The notes beneath the pieces are model-generated. The model worked only from the letters and a program-made list of their open reading frames with translations. It searched no databases and was not told the origin of the DNA. A stretch of DNA of 64,000 nt from Prorocentrum cordatum (Eukaryota; Sar; Dinophyceae; Prorocentrales; Prorocentraceae), in contig CAUYUJ010022071.1 in the NCBI GenBank assembly GCA_963575745.1, positions 468,532-532,531 on the forward strand, written 5' to 3'. Of this stretch, positions 43,520-54,450 are shown in pieces. Within the stretch, counting starts at the first letter, position 1; the number at the start of each line of letters is the position of its first letter. Position numbers and translations under genes: made by a program.

Positions 43520-43700
43520 CCGAAATGGGTACAATGCCCAACAACAAATGTTTTCCCAAACCACCAGCGGCCGCTGTTGGGCAGGCGGCCTTCTGTCTCG
43601 AATGGACACAGGCCGCGGCGGCGCGGACAGCAAGTCCTGTTCAGAATGAACAGGAACTGCTGTTGGGCATCGTACCCATTCTTTCCGTACCCATTTCGGG
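43520..43700 (-). mobile_element. Introner-like element related to the chlP intron
   Basis: 181 bp with perfect 14-bp terminal inverted repeats, CCCGAAATGGGTAC and GTACCCATTTCGGG, and a second inner pair (AATGCCCAACA/TGTTGGGCAT). Read on the minus strand it aligns with the chlP introns from end to end: a GTCCTGTTCA-type block, the CAGCGGCCGCTGTTGGGCAG core, and in the type II introns also CAACA.CAA.TGTT.TCCCA. It has no GT and AG at its edges on either strand and lies in no recognisable gene. I infer a non-intronic member of the mobile family that supplied the chlP intron. No clear target duplication. Confidence 0.82.
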
Positions 43701-45440
43701 CCTCCAAAGGAGGCGCTCGGAGTCCTGAGCGCCTCGCCCAAGGGGCTTGGTGGAGCGGGAGCCGCAGGCCCTCCATAACGCGTGGCGGCGATGTGCTCCG
43801 TGGAAGTGGCTGCGCCGACCCTGGCCCCACAGCAGGTGCAGTCTCGGCGCCTGGCGCCCGTCAGCGCTTGCCCCCGACGTGGCTCACGGCAGCCAGGCTG
43901 ACGCGGAGCTGGGCCAGGGGCCGCTGGCCCCAGAGCGCCTGCTCCGACGCCCCCGGTGGGGAAAGCCCGGGCGAAGTCTCGGGTGAGCTCTCCTCGTGTC
44001 TGAAGATAGGGCACAAGCGTGGTGGGTCGCCAGAGGAGGTCCCTGCGCGTCTCCTGACCCCGCTGCACGATCGATCGCGCGTGCTCCCTGCTGTGTATGC
44101 GGTGTGCTCTCCGTGCATACCCCTCTCCTGGAGGAGCCAGAGGGATTGGTGGGCCCACGACTTGGGCCTCGCGTGATGGGGTGGGCGAGAACTGGGGTGC
44201 AGCGAGGGCTGCAGAAAAGGGGCCTTTCAAATGGGGCACCAAATGGGGTCATTGGGGCCCCAAAGGGTGGGGAGGGGGGGGGCTTGGGGCCCGAAAAGTG
44301 CACTTTTCCCTTCCCCCTCCCCCATGCATCGCCCTCCCGCTGAGAGCGCCGCCCAGAGGACGAGGGGATCCTCCTCCCTGGGCCGACGGCCTCCAGAAGC
44401 ATTTTTTTGGCGCGACAGATGCCGCCCTCAGGGACGTGGCCACCAGAGCTGGGCGATCGCCGCGCGGCCAGGCCGAGAAGGCCGCGCGGCCGCAGCCCCC
44501 GAGGGGCACTCCGAAGCCCGGGTTCCGCCGCGGCCGCGCCTGCAGCCTGAGTTAGGCGCTCCGAGGGCGGCCAGGGGCCCACGCGTCGCAGGCTCGATGC
44601 AGGATCGGCGGCGGGCGAGGAGGAGGAGGAGGAGGAGGAGGAGGAGGAGGAGGAGGAGGAGGCGAAGGCGACCCCGTAGGTTGGAGCATTGCCGAAGGCG
44701 CTCGCGGGGCCGCCCCGCGGGGGCCCAGGCCCCCGCCTGCGAGGTTTGCCGGTCTGCGAGGCACCGGCCCGAGAGGCGGCGGCCGAGGGGGCCCGTCAAG
44801 CGCCGTGCCGTCCCCCTGCGGGGGGGGCGAGGGGCTCAAGAGCGGCGGCGAGCGAGCCCCACGTCAAAGGGGTAGCGCGCGCCCTCCAAAAGTGCCTGCC
44901 CCGGTGGAGGCGGGGTACGTCCGCTCTCGGTGCTGTGCCCAGGAGGCCTTCGCCGAAGGCGCCGGGGCTTCTCAGAAGCCGTCGCGCCCTCGGAGAAGTC
45001 TGCCGTGTCTCTGGGGGGGGGGCTCAGACAGCTCCTCTCCGAAGGCCGGGGGGCCTCCGAGCCTGCTGAGAAGGCCCGCCCTTTCTCGCTTCCCCCCCAG
45101 GGGTCGCCGCCGACAGGAGCTGGTCTGCTCCTGGACATACTCCCAGGCGCCACCTGTCAAATCGCAGCCTCGACGGGCTCGGGGCAGAGGAGGAGTGGCT
45201 CGGGCGGCTTGGCCTGCCAGGCGGGCTACTTCCTCACTCGCTGCCCCGAGACGCTGGGATGCCGTGCAATGGCGAGCTCGCTGCGCCACGGCAGCCCAGG
45301 CCACCGACGCTGCGTGACCCACCCCACGTCAACACGCCTTTGCCCCACGAGGCCCACGCAGCTGCGGGGCCTGCCGCCGCGCTGGCTGCGAGCGGTGCCC
45401 AGGGCCTCCCACGGTCAGCGCCGCGCGCTGGGTCGGTTTG
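43701..45440. other. GC-rich DNA, no gene seen
   Basis: Contains a GGA tract at about 44616-44662 and a short run of related CCTTCGCCGAAGGC-type inverted motifs near 44950. Open frames are compositional. Confidence 0.5.
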
Positions 45441-45447
45441 GCGTGGA

Positions 45448-45662
45448 GGGGGGGGGGGGGAGGGGGGGGGGGGGGGGAGGGGGGGAGGGGGGGGGGGGGA
45501 GGGGGAGGAGGGGGGGGGGGGGGGGGGGAGGAGGAGGAGAGGAGGAGGAGGAGGAGGAGGAGAGGAGGAGGAGGGAGGAGGAGGAGGAGGAGGAGGAGGA
45601 GGGGATGGGAGGGGGAGGGTGGGGGGGAGGGGGATGGGGAGGGGGGGGGGGAGGGGAAGGGG
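45448..45662. repeat. Poly-G / (GGA)n tract
   Basis: About 215 bases of almost pure purine, with many G runs of four or more; capable in principle of G-quadruplex formation. Confidence 0.9.
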
Positions 45663-45917
45663 GGCGTCGCCCTGTGCGTCCAGGCCCAGGCCGCCATGAC
45701 CTCGAGGGCTGCCGGTGCCCCACCCCGAGGCGACTCGGGGAGGACGGGGTGGGGCCGCCCGCCGTGGCGGGTCCGGGCGGGCCAGGGCGCGCCAGCGCCG
45801 CCCGCCTCCAGGCCTGGGCCGGGGCTCGCTCCGCGAGCCCGTGGGGGGCGGCAGCCCCCCTCGCGGAGGGCGCCTCGTTTTCGAGGCGCGTCAGTGAGGC
45901 CCCCAGGGACGCGACGC

Positions 45918-46093
45918 CCCAGGCAAATATTGGAGCGGGGGCTTTGAGGCCGTGTTCGGCCTCCAGGGGCCCTCGCCAGGCCTCGGGGGCGTGCAAGACA
46001 ACGAGACGGGCCGAGAAGCCGGCCCCGGAGGAGCGGTCCAGGCCTCCGGGGCCCGCGCATCCAGCCGAAATGGGAGCAGCTGGATGGTATGGG
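45918..46093 (+). repeat. Dispersed repeat family R1, copy 2
   Basis: Carries TTGGAGCGGGGGC, GGGGCCCTCGCCAGGCCTCGG, GTCCAGGCCTCCGGGGCCCGC and GGAGCAGCTGGATG in the same order as 290-475 and 49529-49722. Confidence 0.7.
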
Positions 46094-46120
46094 CCCGGGC
46101 GTCGCGTGCCCAGGCTAGGA

Positions 46121-46262
46121 ACATGCGAACCCTGGCCCTACCCCTACCCCCCACGATGTCTGAGGGGGAGGGCGGGGTTCACTTCGTTCGGGAGCTCCCG
46201 AGCGAAGTGAGCCCGACTCTCCCCCTCAGAAATCGTGGGGGGTAGGGGTAGGCTTCGCATGT
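46121..46262. mobile_element. Foldback element, 142 bp near-palindrome
   Basis: Two arms of about 70 bases meet at GGAGCTCC with practically no spacer. The outer ends are ACATGCGAA and TTCGCATGT; inside are CTACCCCTACCCCCCACGAT and its complement, then TCTGAGGGGGAG and its complement. Only a handful of mismatches. No coding capacity. It lies 95 bases left of a family B element. Confidence 0.85.
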
Positions 46263-46357
46263 GGCCCCCTACAGGCGTACCCACGCCACGCGCTGGGAGT
46301 CTCCACCTCTTCGGCGCCGAGCTCCCAGGTCAGCGGCCAGCAGTTCCAGCGTCAGGG

Positions 46358-46532
46358 TTAAGTCGGACGTGTCCCTCTACAGGAGGGATATTCCAAAACA
46401 GTTTAAAACATAGTATGGGGACTATTTTGTTAGTATTTTGTCCCATTCGGGGGGGGGGGGGGGGGGGGGCATTTTTTCGTATTTTCAAGTGTTTCGCCCA
46501 AAATCCCCCTGTAGGGGGACAGGCCCGACTTG
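46358..46532. mobile_element. MITE, family B, with 8-bp target duplication
   Basis: Terminal inverted repeats of about 34 bases: TTAAGTCGGACGTGTCCCTC at the left, and a right end whose complement begins TCAAGTCGGGCCTGTCCCCC. Flanked by CGTCAGGG at 46350-46357 and 46533-46540, an 8-bp target-site duplication. The AT-richer interior contains a G run of about 20. No open frame: a non-autonomous DNA transposon. 8-bp duplications are characteristic of hAT elements among others. Confidence 0.88.
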
Positions 46533-46663
46533 ACGTCAGGGTTGCCACGCAGGCCAGGAACGAGGGAGGGGGAAGAGGCAGGAGGGCGAGGAGAGGGGAG
46601 GAGGACCAGGAAGAGAGGTCGGCAGGAGCGGGGAGGCGCGAAAAAGAGGGCCCCATCGAAGTC

Positions 46664-46855
46664 GTCCTCCTCTTTTTTCTCGTCTTCCTCCCCGTCCTTC
46701 TCCTCCTCCTCCTCCGCCTCCTCCTCCTCCTCCTCCTCCTCCTCCTTCTCCTGCCCCTCCTCCTCCTCGTCCCCCTCCTCCTCCTCTTCCTCCTCGTCCT
46801 CGTCTTCGTTTTCGTCCTCCTCCTCGTCCTCCTCGTCCTCCTCCTCCTCGTTCTT
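46664..46855. repeat. CTC/CGTCCT pyrimidine tract
   Basis: CCTCCT with CGTCCT interruptions. Followed near 46910-47090 by TATA-rich and GAGA-rich microsatellite sequence. Confidence 0.85.
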
Positions 46856-47339
46856 CCCGTCGGTCCTTCAGCCGCGTGATTGCACATGCCCCGTTCGCCC
46901 TTCTCGTGCCATATATAGATGTATAACAGATGCATGTAGATATTACCTACGTATACATATATATATGTGTGTATATATATATATATGTGTGTAGAGGGGG
47001 AGAGAGAGGGAGAGAGAGGGATACATAACAAAAAGAGGGGCAGAGGGAGAGAGGGAGACAGAAAAAAAGGGGGAGAGAGAGAGAGAGGGAGACAGGAAAA
47101 GACAGAAGAACAGCAAAAAAGAAGAGAAGGCTCCGCCCCGCCGTGGAGCGGCGCGGTGGCGTCGTGGCCGTCGTCGCGGCCGTCGACGTACGGCGGCCCT
47201 CGCCGTCGCCGCCCGAGGAGGAGCGGCAGGAGGCGCTCGGGGGCGGACGACTCCGAGCTCGGCGAGGCGGCGGAAGCCAGGCCTGGGACGACGAGGGGGG
47301 GGAGGCAGGTGGCCCCCCTCCTTCGGACCCTCGGGCCAG

Positions 47340-47496
47340 TCCCAGCGTCCTGCTCCTCCTCCTGCTCCTCCTTCTCCTCCTCCTCCTCCTCCTCCTCCTG
47401 CTCCTGCGCCCTCCTCCTCCTCCTCCTCCTCCTCCTCCTCCTCCTCCTTCTCCTCCTCCTCCTCCTCCTCCTCCTCCTCCTCCTCCTCCTCCTCCT
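47340..47496. repeat. (CTC)n tract abutting the LINE remnant
   Basis: Long CTC/CTT run ending exactly where the reverse-transcriptase reading begins. Confidence 0.9.
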
Positions 47497-47499
47497 ATT

Positions 47500-49015
47500 C
47501 GGATATGAGTATGAGTATTGGTATCCATGGTTGCGAGCCTGTATATATTGCAGTGAGAAGGGGTGTTAAACAAGGCTGTCCCATTTCTGGATCGATTTTC
47601 TGTCTGTGTATTAATCTGATTTTGACGAGAATCCGTAAAAGATGTTCAAGTCTGCCCATCGAGATGGGTACCTTCGCGGACGACATCGGCATTTGCTGTC
47701 GTGACGTGCTACAGAGCCTCCCGACGATATTGAAAGTGCTCTCTGGCGGTGGCAAAGCGTCTGGCCTTATTTTGAACCTGGCCAAGTGCGTGCTGGTGAT
47801 TCCCTCACCAGCCTTTCGTGAATCTGTAGTTGATGATCTTCAGAGAGTGGGTGTGAACATTCGCCAATTCAAGATCCTCAAGAATGGGAAATATTTGGGC
47901 GTGTACCTGGGCATCGGGGGGAGGGAAGAGAGTTAGAAGCAAGTGATTACCACCTTGGGGGGGGGGACGCTGCAGGTGAAGCAGATGGGGGGGAGGCTTA
48001 TCTTTTAGCGTCTCTGCTTACAACATTTACGCCTTGCCCGTCGTGAGCCACGTGTCGCAGGTCTGGGATCCTCCCAATCAGTTCGCCTCGCTGAAAAGAA
48101 CATTCTCCAGAGGCTCACCTGCTCTCCGAGGTTTGCCTTCCCTCCTGAGACCTTGCATCAGCTCAGAGATTTAGGCCACCGTGTGGAGGCACGGAGACTG
48201 GAAGTTTATGCCCGCGCTTGCATGCTGCGTGCCGCCATCAACTCTGACAAGTTCCATGAACTGAAAAGCGAGTTGCAGGAGTTTGCAGAATCGGACGAGG
48301 CGGTGATTGCATGGAGGTATAGCCCCTATGCGAAGGATTCCCTATATCTAAGGATGTGGGACCTGTATAATCAGTTCTTTAAGATCCACCGCCCCTTGGA
48401 CTGCAAGCCCAAAGCTGTCCAGGCCAGGGTGACCAAGATGTTACTTATGAATGGACAGCGGGAGTTTCCGAGTATCCAGGATGTTATATTTCCAAGGTTG
48501 AAAACATGGGTCCCTGATATTATGGTTGCCGATGTGTTCCTGACGATTATCCGTATTGGTGTTGCTGGTCCCAAACTTCCTGGATATATTTTATCTGCTT
48601 GTTTGAAAACTATATTTAATGGATGGAATACCACGCGTCGGTATAGACAGGCGGTGCAGGTATGTGGATTCGGCTGTTACGCCGTGAACGGAGACGACCT
48701 GCTCCATTATTCGATTTGCCCGATTCTGGTCCAGAGTATTCGAAGTGTTCTTCCCTGGCTTCCTGAATGTTGGGGAGATCGGCCTCTGAGTTCCATCCTC
48801 CCCCATCTCTTCCTTGTTCCGTCATGTGAGCGCTTGCTGTCACAATTTGTTGCTGTGGATCTTATGCATAATTGTTTCCAGATGTTTCGGGCCTCTCCTC
48901 CTGGCTGTATCACTCCAGCGTTGACCTCTCCCCTGGTAAAGGCCAGAATGCGTGTCGGTGCAAGGCGGAGCAAAGTCATTCAGGCCCTGGGTCGGGGTGA
49001 ACTGATTTCCTAGGG
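47500..49015 (+). pseudogene. Truncated LINE-type reverse transcriptase
   Basis: The first frame (from about 47496 to 47936) starts mid-domain: GVKQGCPISGSIF is the RT block before the active site, FADD (47673-47684) is the catalytic Y/FADD box, GLILNLAKC and KYLGVYLG are the next two blocks. A stop at 47934-47936 and frame changes at about 47940-48010 and 48090 interrupt it. The coding then resumes as ILQRLTCSPRFAFPPETLHQ and runs to 49013. The C-terminal part holds CGFGC, then HYSIC 10 residues on, a zinc-finger-like C-x3-C-x9-H-x3-C seen at the ends of LINE proteins. The N-terminal endonuclease and first RT blocks are absent: 5' truncation at the CTC tract. Non-functional. Confidence 0.85.
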
Positions 49016-49239
49016 CTGTGTCCTTGCTTGTTTAGTTCCAGTTGAGCACTGCAGGTCCCTTTAATTGTCTCGGCACTCTGGTCAGTCAGTGTGTCGGTCG
49101 AATCTCCCATGCGCGCGGCGGCGGCCGCCATCACCGTGGTGATCACGGCGGTCGCCGAGGACCGCCCCGCGCGCGTGCTGCGTGAGTGCTGGGTGAGGTG
49201 CTGGACGTCGGACCTCTCTCTCCCCCCTCTTCGGCGGGT

Positions 49240-49500
49240 GCGCCTCCTCCTCCTTCTCCTGCTCCTCCTCCTCATCATCATCATCATCCTCCTTCTCCTC
49301 TTGACTCCTCCTCGCTTTCGTCCTCGCTCCTCCTCCTCCTCCTCCTCCGCCCTCCGCCCTCCGCCGCCCTCCTCCGCCCTCATCCGCCCTCCTCCTCCTT
49401 CTCCTCGACCCCTCCTCCTCTTCACTCCTCCTCGCCCTTCGTGCTGGCTCATCCTCCACCTCCTCCTCCCTCCTCCTCCTCCTCCTACTCCTCCTCGTCC
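49240..49500. repeat. CTC/CCT pyrimidine tract
   Basis: Interrupted CCTCCT, with a short (CAT)n segment near 49272-49290. Ends just before the R1 repeat. Confidence 0.85.
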
Positions 49501-49528
49501 GTCCTTACTCCGCCCTTCCCCTCCGACC

Positions 49529-49722
49529 CAGAGATCCGACGCTCCGACAAAACTGGAGCGAGCGGTGTTTGGCCGGTTTCGGCCTCTCTGAGGGCCCTCG
49601 CTGGGCCTCGGCAGCGCCCACGAACAACGACTCGGGAGGAAAAGTCGGCCAATGGGGAAGTGGCCCAGACCTCCGGAGCCCACGCATCGAACATTGGAGC
49701 AGCCAGATGACTTGGATGGGTC
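49529..49722 (+). repeat. Dispersed repeat family R1, copy 3
   Basis: Same block order as the copies at 290 and 45918: CTGGAGCGAGCGGTG, AGGGCCCTCGCTGGGCCTCGG split by small gaps, ACCTCCGGAGCCCACGCATC, TTGGAGCAGCCAGATG. A shorter match to the third block is visible near 63468-63495. Confidence 0.7.
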
Positions 49723-49759
49723 CGTTGCAAAGGGGGTTTCCAAAATGTGCGGAATAGTT

Positions 49760-50309
49760 TGTGCAATCGTTCGTGCGGCATGCGCGCCTCGTACAACATT
49801 GGCACGTGTTTGCCACGCGCAAAGCGTCACAGGGTGATCTGTTGCATTTTGATGTTTGCGATTCCATCACGAAAGACCTTCTTTGCCCTGGCGCAAGTGT
49901 AGTCGTCGCAAACATCCTACCGCGATCAGTGTTGGAGAATGCGCAACTTACTTTGATAGACACTGTGCGGAAGTTGCTCGATCCTCTGGAGGATTGGCAT
50001 ATTTCGGTGACCTCATCGCAAAGATGGAGAGTGATGGATTGACGTACGCCACGACTGCCTTCGCGGTGCACGGCTTAACCGTGTTACCGCCTGGCGTAGT
50101 CGAAATTCTTGGAGTTAGAGCCGAAGATTCTGGTCTTCTTGAAGACACGAAGTTAATGAGGTATTGGGGTAGTTTTCTCAACCCGCTTATCTCTCACGAC
50201 TCAGTCGTTGATGAGGATAATGGGAAAGAGGTCGTGTCCATTAAAAAACGCGCTCGTCGACCAACTCCAGTCTTCTATCGTGCATGCCAGGGATACTCTT
50301 GTTTCGCTC

Positions 50310-50370
<61 letters not shown>

Positions 50371-53300
50371 CGTCTGCACGCTCTGCATGAGTTCGGCATG
50401 GCGCAATGTCACGGACATCTATTGCATGTAGCAAGCATTGAAGCAATTAAGGAACCAATGGCGGGTCTGGGAATAATTCAGTATCCCAGTAAGACCGATG
50501 GATTACGCAGAGAACCTGATTACTGACTTTTTCGCTTGATTCCGACAAGACGCGCTTTCCCTGAATAATAGAATGATTACATCCCTCACTGGCTTCACCA
50601 GAGGAAGGATGGTGAGGCCCCGCCTGGCACAAGTTACCTGAGCCCCGGTTCTGTCACGACGGGACAAGGACCCCCTACTCGTCGGAATGTGGCCGAATAA
50701 CATCACGTCTTCTCCCTGGGAAATCGCGAGTCCCCACAGTGCAACTTGGCAGCCTGTTGTTGTTGTTAATGGCCGTGTAGCGGGTCGCCTTCGATATCCG
50801 ATTCGCCGCGATGGCACGTTTGTAGCGAAGGAAGAGGCACGTTTCAATGACATAGCCAGAATCGTTCAGTTGGGGTCGTTTCAGGACCCTGAACCACAAG
50901 TTGTGTGGTCGACCATTTTTCCCAAGAGCGGACTGCCCGCGAGCTTGCTTTCACGTCTGATTCAATCAGAGCGTGGATGTTTTCTGATGAAGAAATACGG
51001 ACTGTTGATAACCATTGCGAGCTCAACGACGACGAGCTTGCTCTTATTACGATGAAGCCATGGTCCGACGATGGGAGATCCATTCGCAAGAGTTACCACT
51101 CCGCGCGGGCCGGGCTAGGCAATGAAGTGTCTTCACTGCCTGGCCAAAGTCCAGTATCAATACAATGCCCAAACAAGTTATCTTTCAGGAAGCGGCAAGG
51201 ACACCCTGGTCAGTGCATGGACAAGCTTGGGGCGAGCTACCCATGTGATAATACCCCCAAAGAGGGACACCGAGTCGCTTGTGATTGCAGAAAGGTTGAA
51301 TCATAGGAAAGAGAGCCCCGTTGATGCATTAGAAAACTTGAACAAGGCAGAGCAACATCAGCGCAAATGGGTTGCAAACAATGATGGAATTTGAACCACA
51401 TTCGCTAAGGGAGGTCAAACCTTTTTCCAGTGGACAGTCTGGAACTGTCCCGACCTGGGTACCTGAGCGCTGCGGCTCAGCCGCCAGCGCGTCATGAACC
51501 CTATGTTCAGTAGCTTGAGCCGTTGAAGCTCCGCTCCATGAGTTGGTTGAAGCACAGGGCCAAATCTTTGTGTGAAGAAGCTCAAACTGGACGCTCGCCC
51601 GTTTCGTTCGATGTCCGGCTCGCGCCATTTATGATGGGAACCACGCCGATACCAAATACTTGGGACCATTAGAAGGTTAGGACCAGTGGGCAAAGAGCAA
51701 GACAGACATTGGCGCTGACATCCCAACGATAGAGACGCTAACGGAGCAATTGAGACGCGCTGATGCGCCCGCGTCGAAAATCATCGGAAACAGTGGTTAT
51801 CATGCAATTGCTTCGCATTGTCATTGGTCCAGCCGGCCTGACGGAGTGATAACGGCTCGTGAAACGCTCGCAGAAGCGTCGAGAGGCATTCAGGCTGACG
51901 GCGCCGCACCGCAATAGGATGGACCCCTCAGGATAAACATTGTCTTCTTGGCTTGACCAAGTTCCCATCTCGGGACGCATGTCCGATGCGAGGCGAGATG
52001 AGGCGACGCAGAGTGCACTCATCTCTCGAAATGGCGCCATCAATGTTGCGCTGCACTTTATTGTTGGTTTCTTAACCACATCAGCGTGCGCGCTGCCATT
52101 AGAGACAGATGTAATTCACGGAGTGCCGCCTGGATTGCTTGAGCCTGAGGACAGAATCCCCAATCGAAGGCGATGGGGGCGAGTACTTCTGGCTGTCCGC
52201 GAGGTTATATTCTCGTTCATGGCAGAGGGGCTCCACGTTGCTTCTCCTGGAAATGAAGTGCGGGGAAATTTAACTGATACAGGCATTGCCCGTGATCCCA
52301 TATTGACCGACGCATGAGCGCTGGACTGCCAGATCACGCCCGCGATTCAATCGTTTGACCTGCTCCACACGTGGACCGACGGTCTAGGCAATGAAGTTCG
52401 GGACTCTGTCAAGCGATGTTACACGCAGATACAGTTCGCCGTAGAGTCCATGCAAACGCCTGATCCGATCTTTCCCCGCGCAAGAACTCGGTTAGTCGCC
52501 GTGGCTATCTGGTCGCAGACAATGCCATCGGTTCCATTACTCATGTAAAGAACCTGAAGAAGGAGACCGGCACAGCCGATCCTCCTCCAGCAACCCCTGT
52601 TGACCCAGCCGCACCGAGTTTTGCTGCTCAGCCCTCTGCAAGCCTTGTGGCCCCGCCAGCTGACGTCAATGCCCCGAGTTGCTCTGCCGCTTCGGGGTGG
52701 AGAGGCTCGCGGATTGCTCGAACGCCCTCGAGGCGCCCGGGGGATGTCACCGAAAGGACTAGGACTGGTTGGACTGAGCGGCAGGCCTCCAGGCCTGCAC
52801 CTTGCAACAACCCAGTGCTCGCCGGCTCAGCCGCGTCGGGCAGCGACCCTGAATGCGATCAGAGGTCGCATGCGGCTCCTACCGAGTGGCACGATTGGGA
52901 TCGGCCCCTTGCGTGGGCCAATGAGCCCGTTGACGATGTGGGCGGCCGCGCGAGCGATGGCGGCTGGGACCCGCTGCTGGATCACCCCGACAGGGACGCC
53001 GACGGCAGCATCCAGGGGTACTTTGTCCACGTGGATCGACATCAGGGAATCGCCCACAGTTGCAGAACATGGCACTGGTTCAGCCTGAACGAGTACAATG
53101 AAACATTCACCACCGACCATGAAGAATAATCATGGGGCGAGGAATGGAACAGTGGGAGAGCTCGGACAAGTTCTGGAGACATCCCCGCTAGAAATTCGGT
53201 TTCTGATGATCATGCCCGCGATGCACTGCGGAGCGCTTCCGCATCCTTGCCCGCGCCACCGCCGCCACCTACGCCGCAGGCGAGGCCGGTCGACAAGGGC

Positions 53301-53522
53301 AAGGGCAAGGACAAGTCTAACAGCTGGAACACCGGCAAAGGGAGAGATTTATGATAGTCGTCAGCGGGATCAGCACCGATGGAACTGGCGGACCAGCGAT
53401 GATTGGAATGACTCTCAGCGCTCGGGCGAAGATTGGCGGAGATGATTGCGTGCAAGGAGGACCAGCACGACTTCGTCGGCATTGGTCCCGCGTCCAACGC
53501 GGCGTGGGTGCACCAGAAGTAA
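49760..53522 (+). pseudogene. Broken coding region, family not recognised
   Basis: Successive + strand frames of ordinary amino-acid composition, unlike the triplet-repeat frames around them: 49856-50290, 50687-50990, 50980-51394 in two frames, 51940-52317, about 52500-53127, and about 53140-53522 in two frames. They are joined by frameshifts and stops, and a (TA)n(GA)n microsatellite interrupts at 50312-50370. The motif GLGNEV occurs twice (near 51110 and 52385), and HG..PPG.(V/L)E occurs near 50073 and 52110, so it may be two diverged tandem halves. The end has a Pro/Ala-rich linker, a KGKGKDK stretch and finishes KEDQHDFVGIGP...AWVHQK. I cannot name a function; a decayed mobile element or a decayed host gene both fit. 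Confidence 0.4.
50312..50370. repeat. (TA)n(GA)n compound microsatellite
   Basis: About 14 TA followed by about 14 GA dinucleotides, inserted in the broken coding region. Confidence 0.95.
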
Positions 53523-54024
53523 AAGAACATTGTGGTACGAGCTGGCATTAGATATTAGCTATGATGGGGTTCGTCGGGTTGTCTCGATCTCTTGCCCCTC
53601 GGCAACCACAGCTGAGCCGTAACATGTTTTTGCGGTTGGCTCCTGTGGCTGTACATATGTACAGGCCGGGTGGGCGGGGGGTCGGAGCGACTCTACGCGC
53701 CCCGCCGCGGGGGGAGTCAATGCACTCCTTTCCGCGCCACCATCCCGCTGCCCCTTGCCCCCATTCACTTTGCACTGCTTGACTGCTCTGTTGCTGTTGC
53801 AGCTGTTTCGGCCCTAGGGAAACAGACAAGGAGCGAGCCTGCGGCTGCGGCTGCGCGCGCGCGTCGGCCAGCGGGCCGGCCTCCTTCAGGGCTACCGTAT
53901 TGCTAGCTTAGCCCATATCCAGCTGCCTGCGGCAAGTCCCGCCTCTGTGCCAGCCCAGCATTTTGGGTTGCGTGTGTTCGAGGGGGCACGGGAGGCCGTC
54001 AGGGGTGGAACCTCGTGTCAGAAC

Positions 54025-54450
54025 CGTGATTATGATGAAGAGCATCATCATGATCATGAACATTCTGATGACGACGATGTTGATGATGATGGTGGTGGTG
54101 ATGATGATGGTGATGCTGGTGATGCTGATGATGACGACGACGATGAGGATGACAATGTTGCTGCTGTTGGTGATGATGGTGATGATGATGCTGAAGAGGA
54201 CGAGGAAGATGAGATGAGGATGATGATGAGGAGGAGGAGGATGGTGGTGGTGGTGAATATGATGATGAGGAGGAGGACGAGGATGCTGATGGTGGTGGCG
54301 ATGGTGATGATGATGCTGGTGAAGATGGCGAAAACGATTATGATGATGATGGCTGTGGTGGTGGTGATGCTGGTGAGAATGATGGTAATCATGGTGATGG
54401 TGAGGTGATGGTGGTGGTGATGAAGGGGAAGAAAAGGAGGAATATGATGA
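54025..54450. repeat. Degenerate (GAT)n tract
   Basis: GAT/GAC/GGT triplets; acidic in one frame and Met/Val-rich in another, both artefacts. Confidence 0.9.

Noticed and set aside
42775-43830. Minus-strand frame of about 350 codons
   Set aside because: It runs through GGA repeats and through the introner-like element. Its similarity to chlP 'protein' is similarity to translated intron, not to coding sequence.
46121-46262. Palindrome as a transcription terminator
   Set aside because: It is far longer than a terminator hairpin, has no adjacent gene, and rho-independent terminators are not expected in a nuclear genome.
49091-49600. Leu/Pro/Ser-rich frames near 49.1-49.6 kb
   Set aside because: Produced by the CTC/CCT tract at 49240-49500 plus the R1 repeat.
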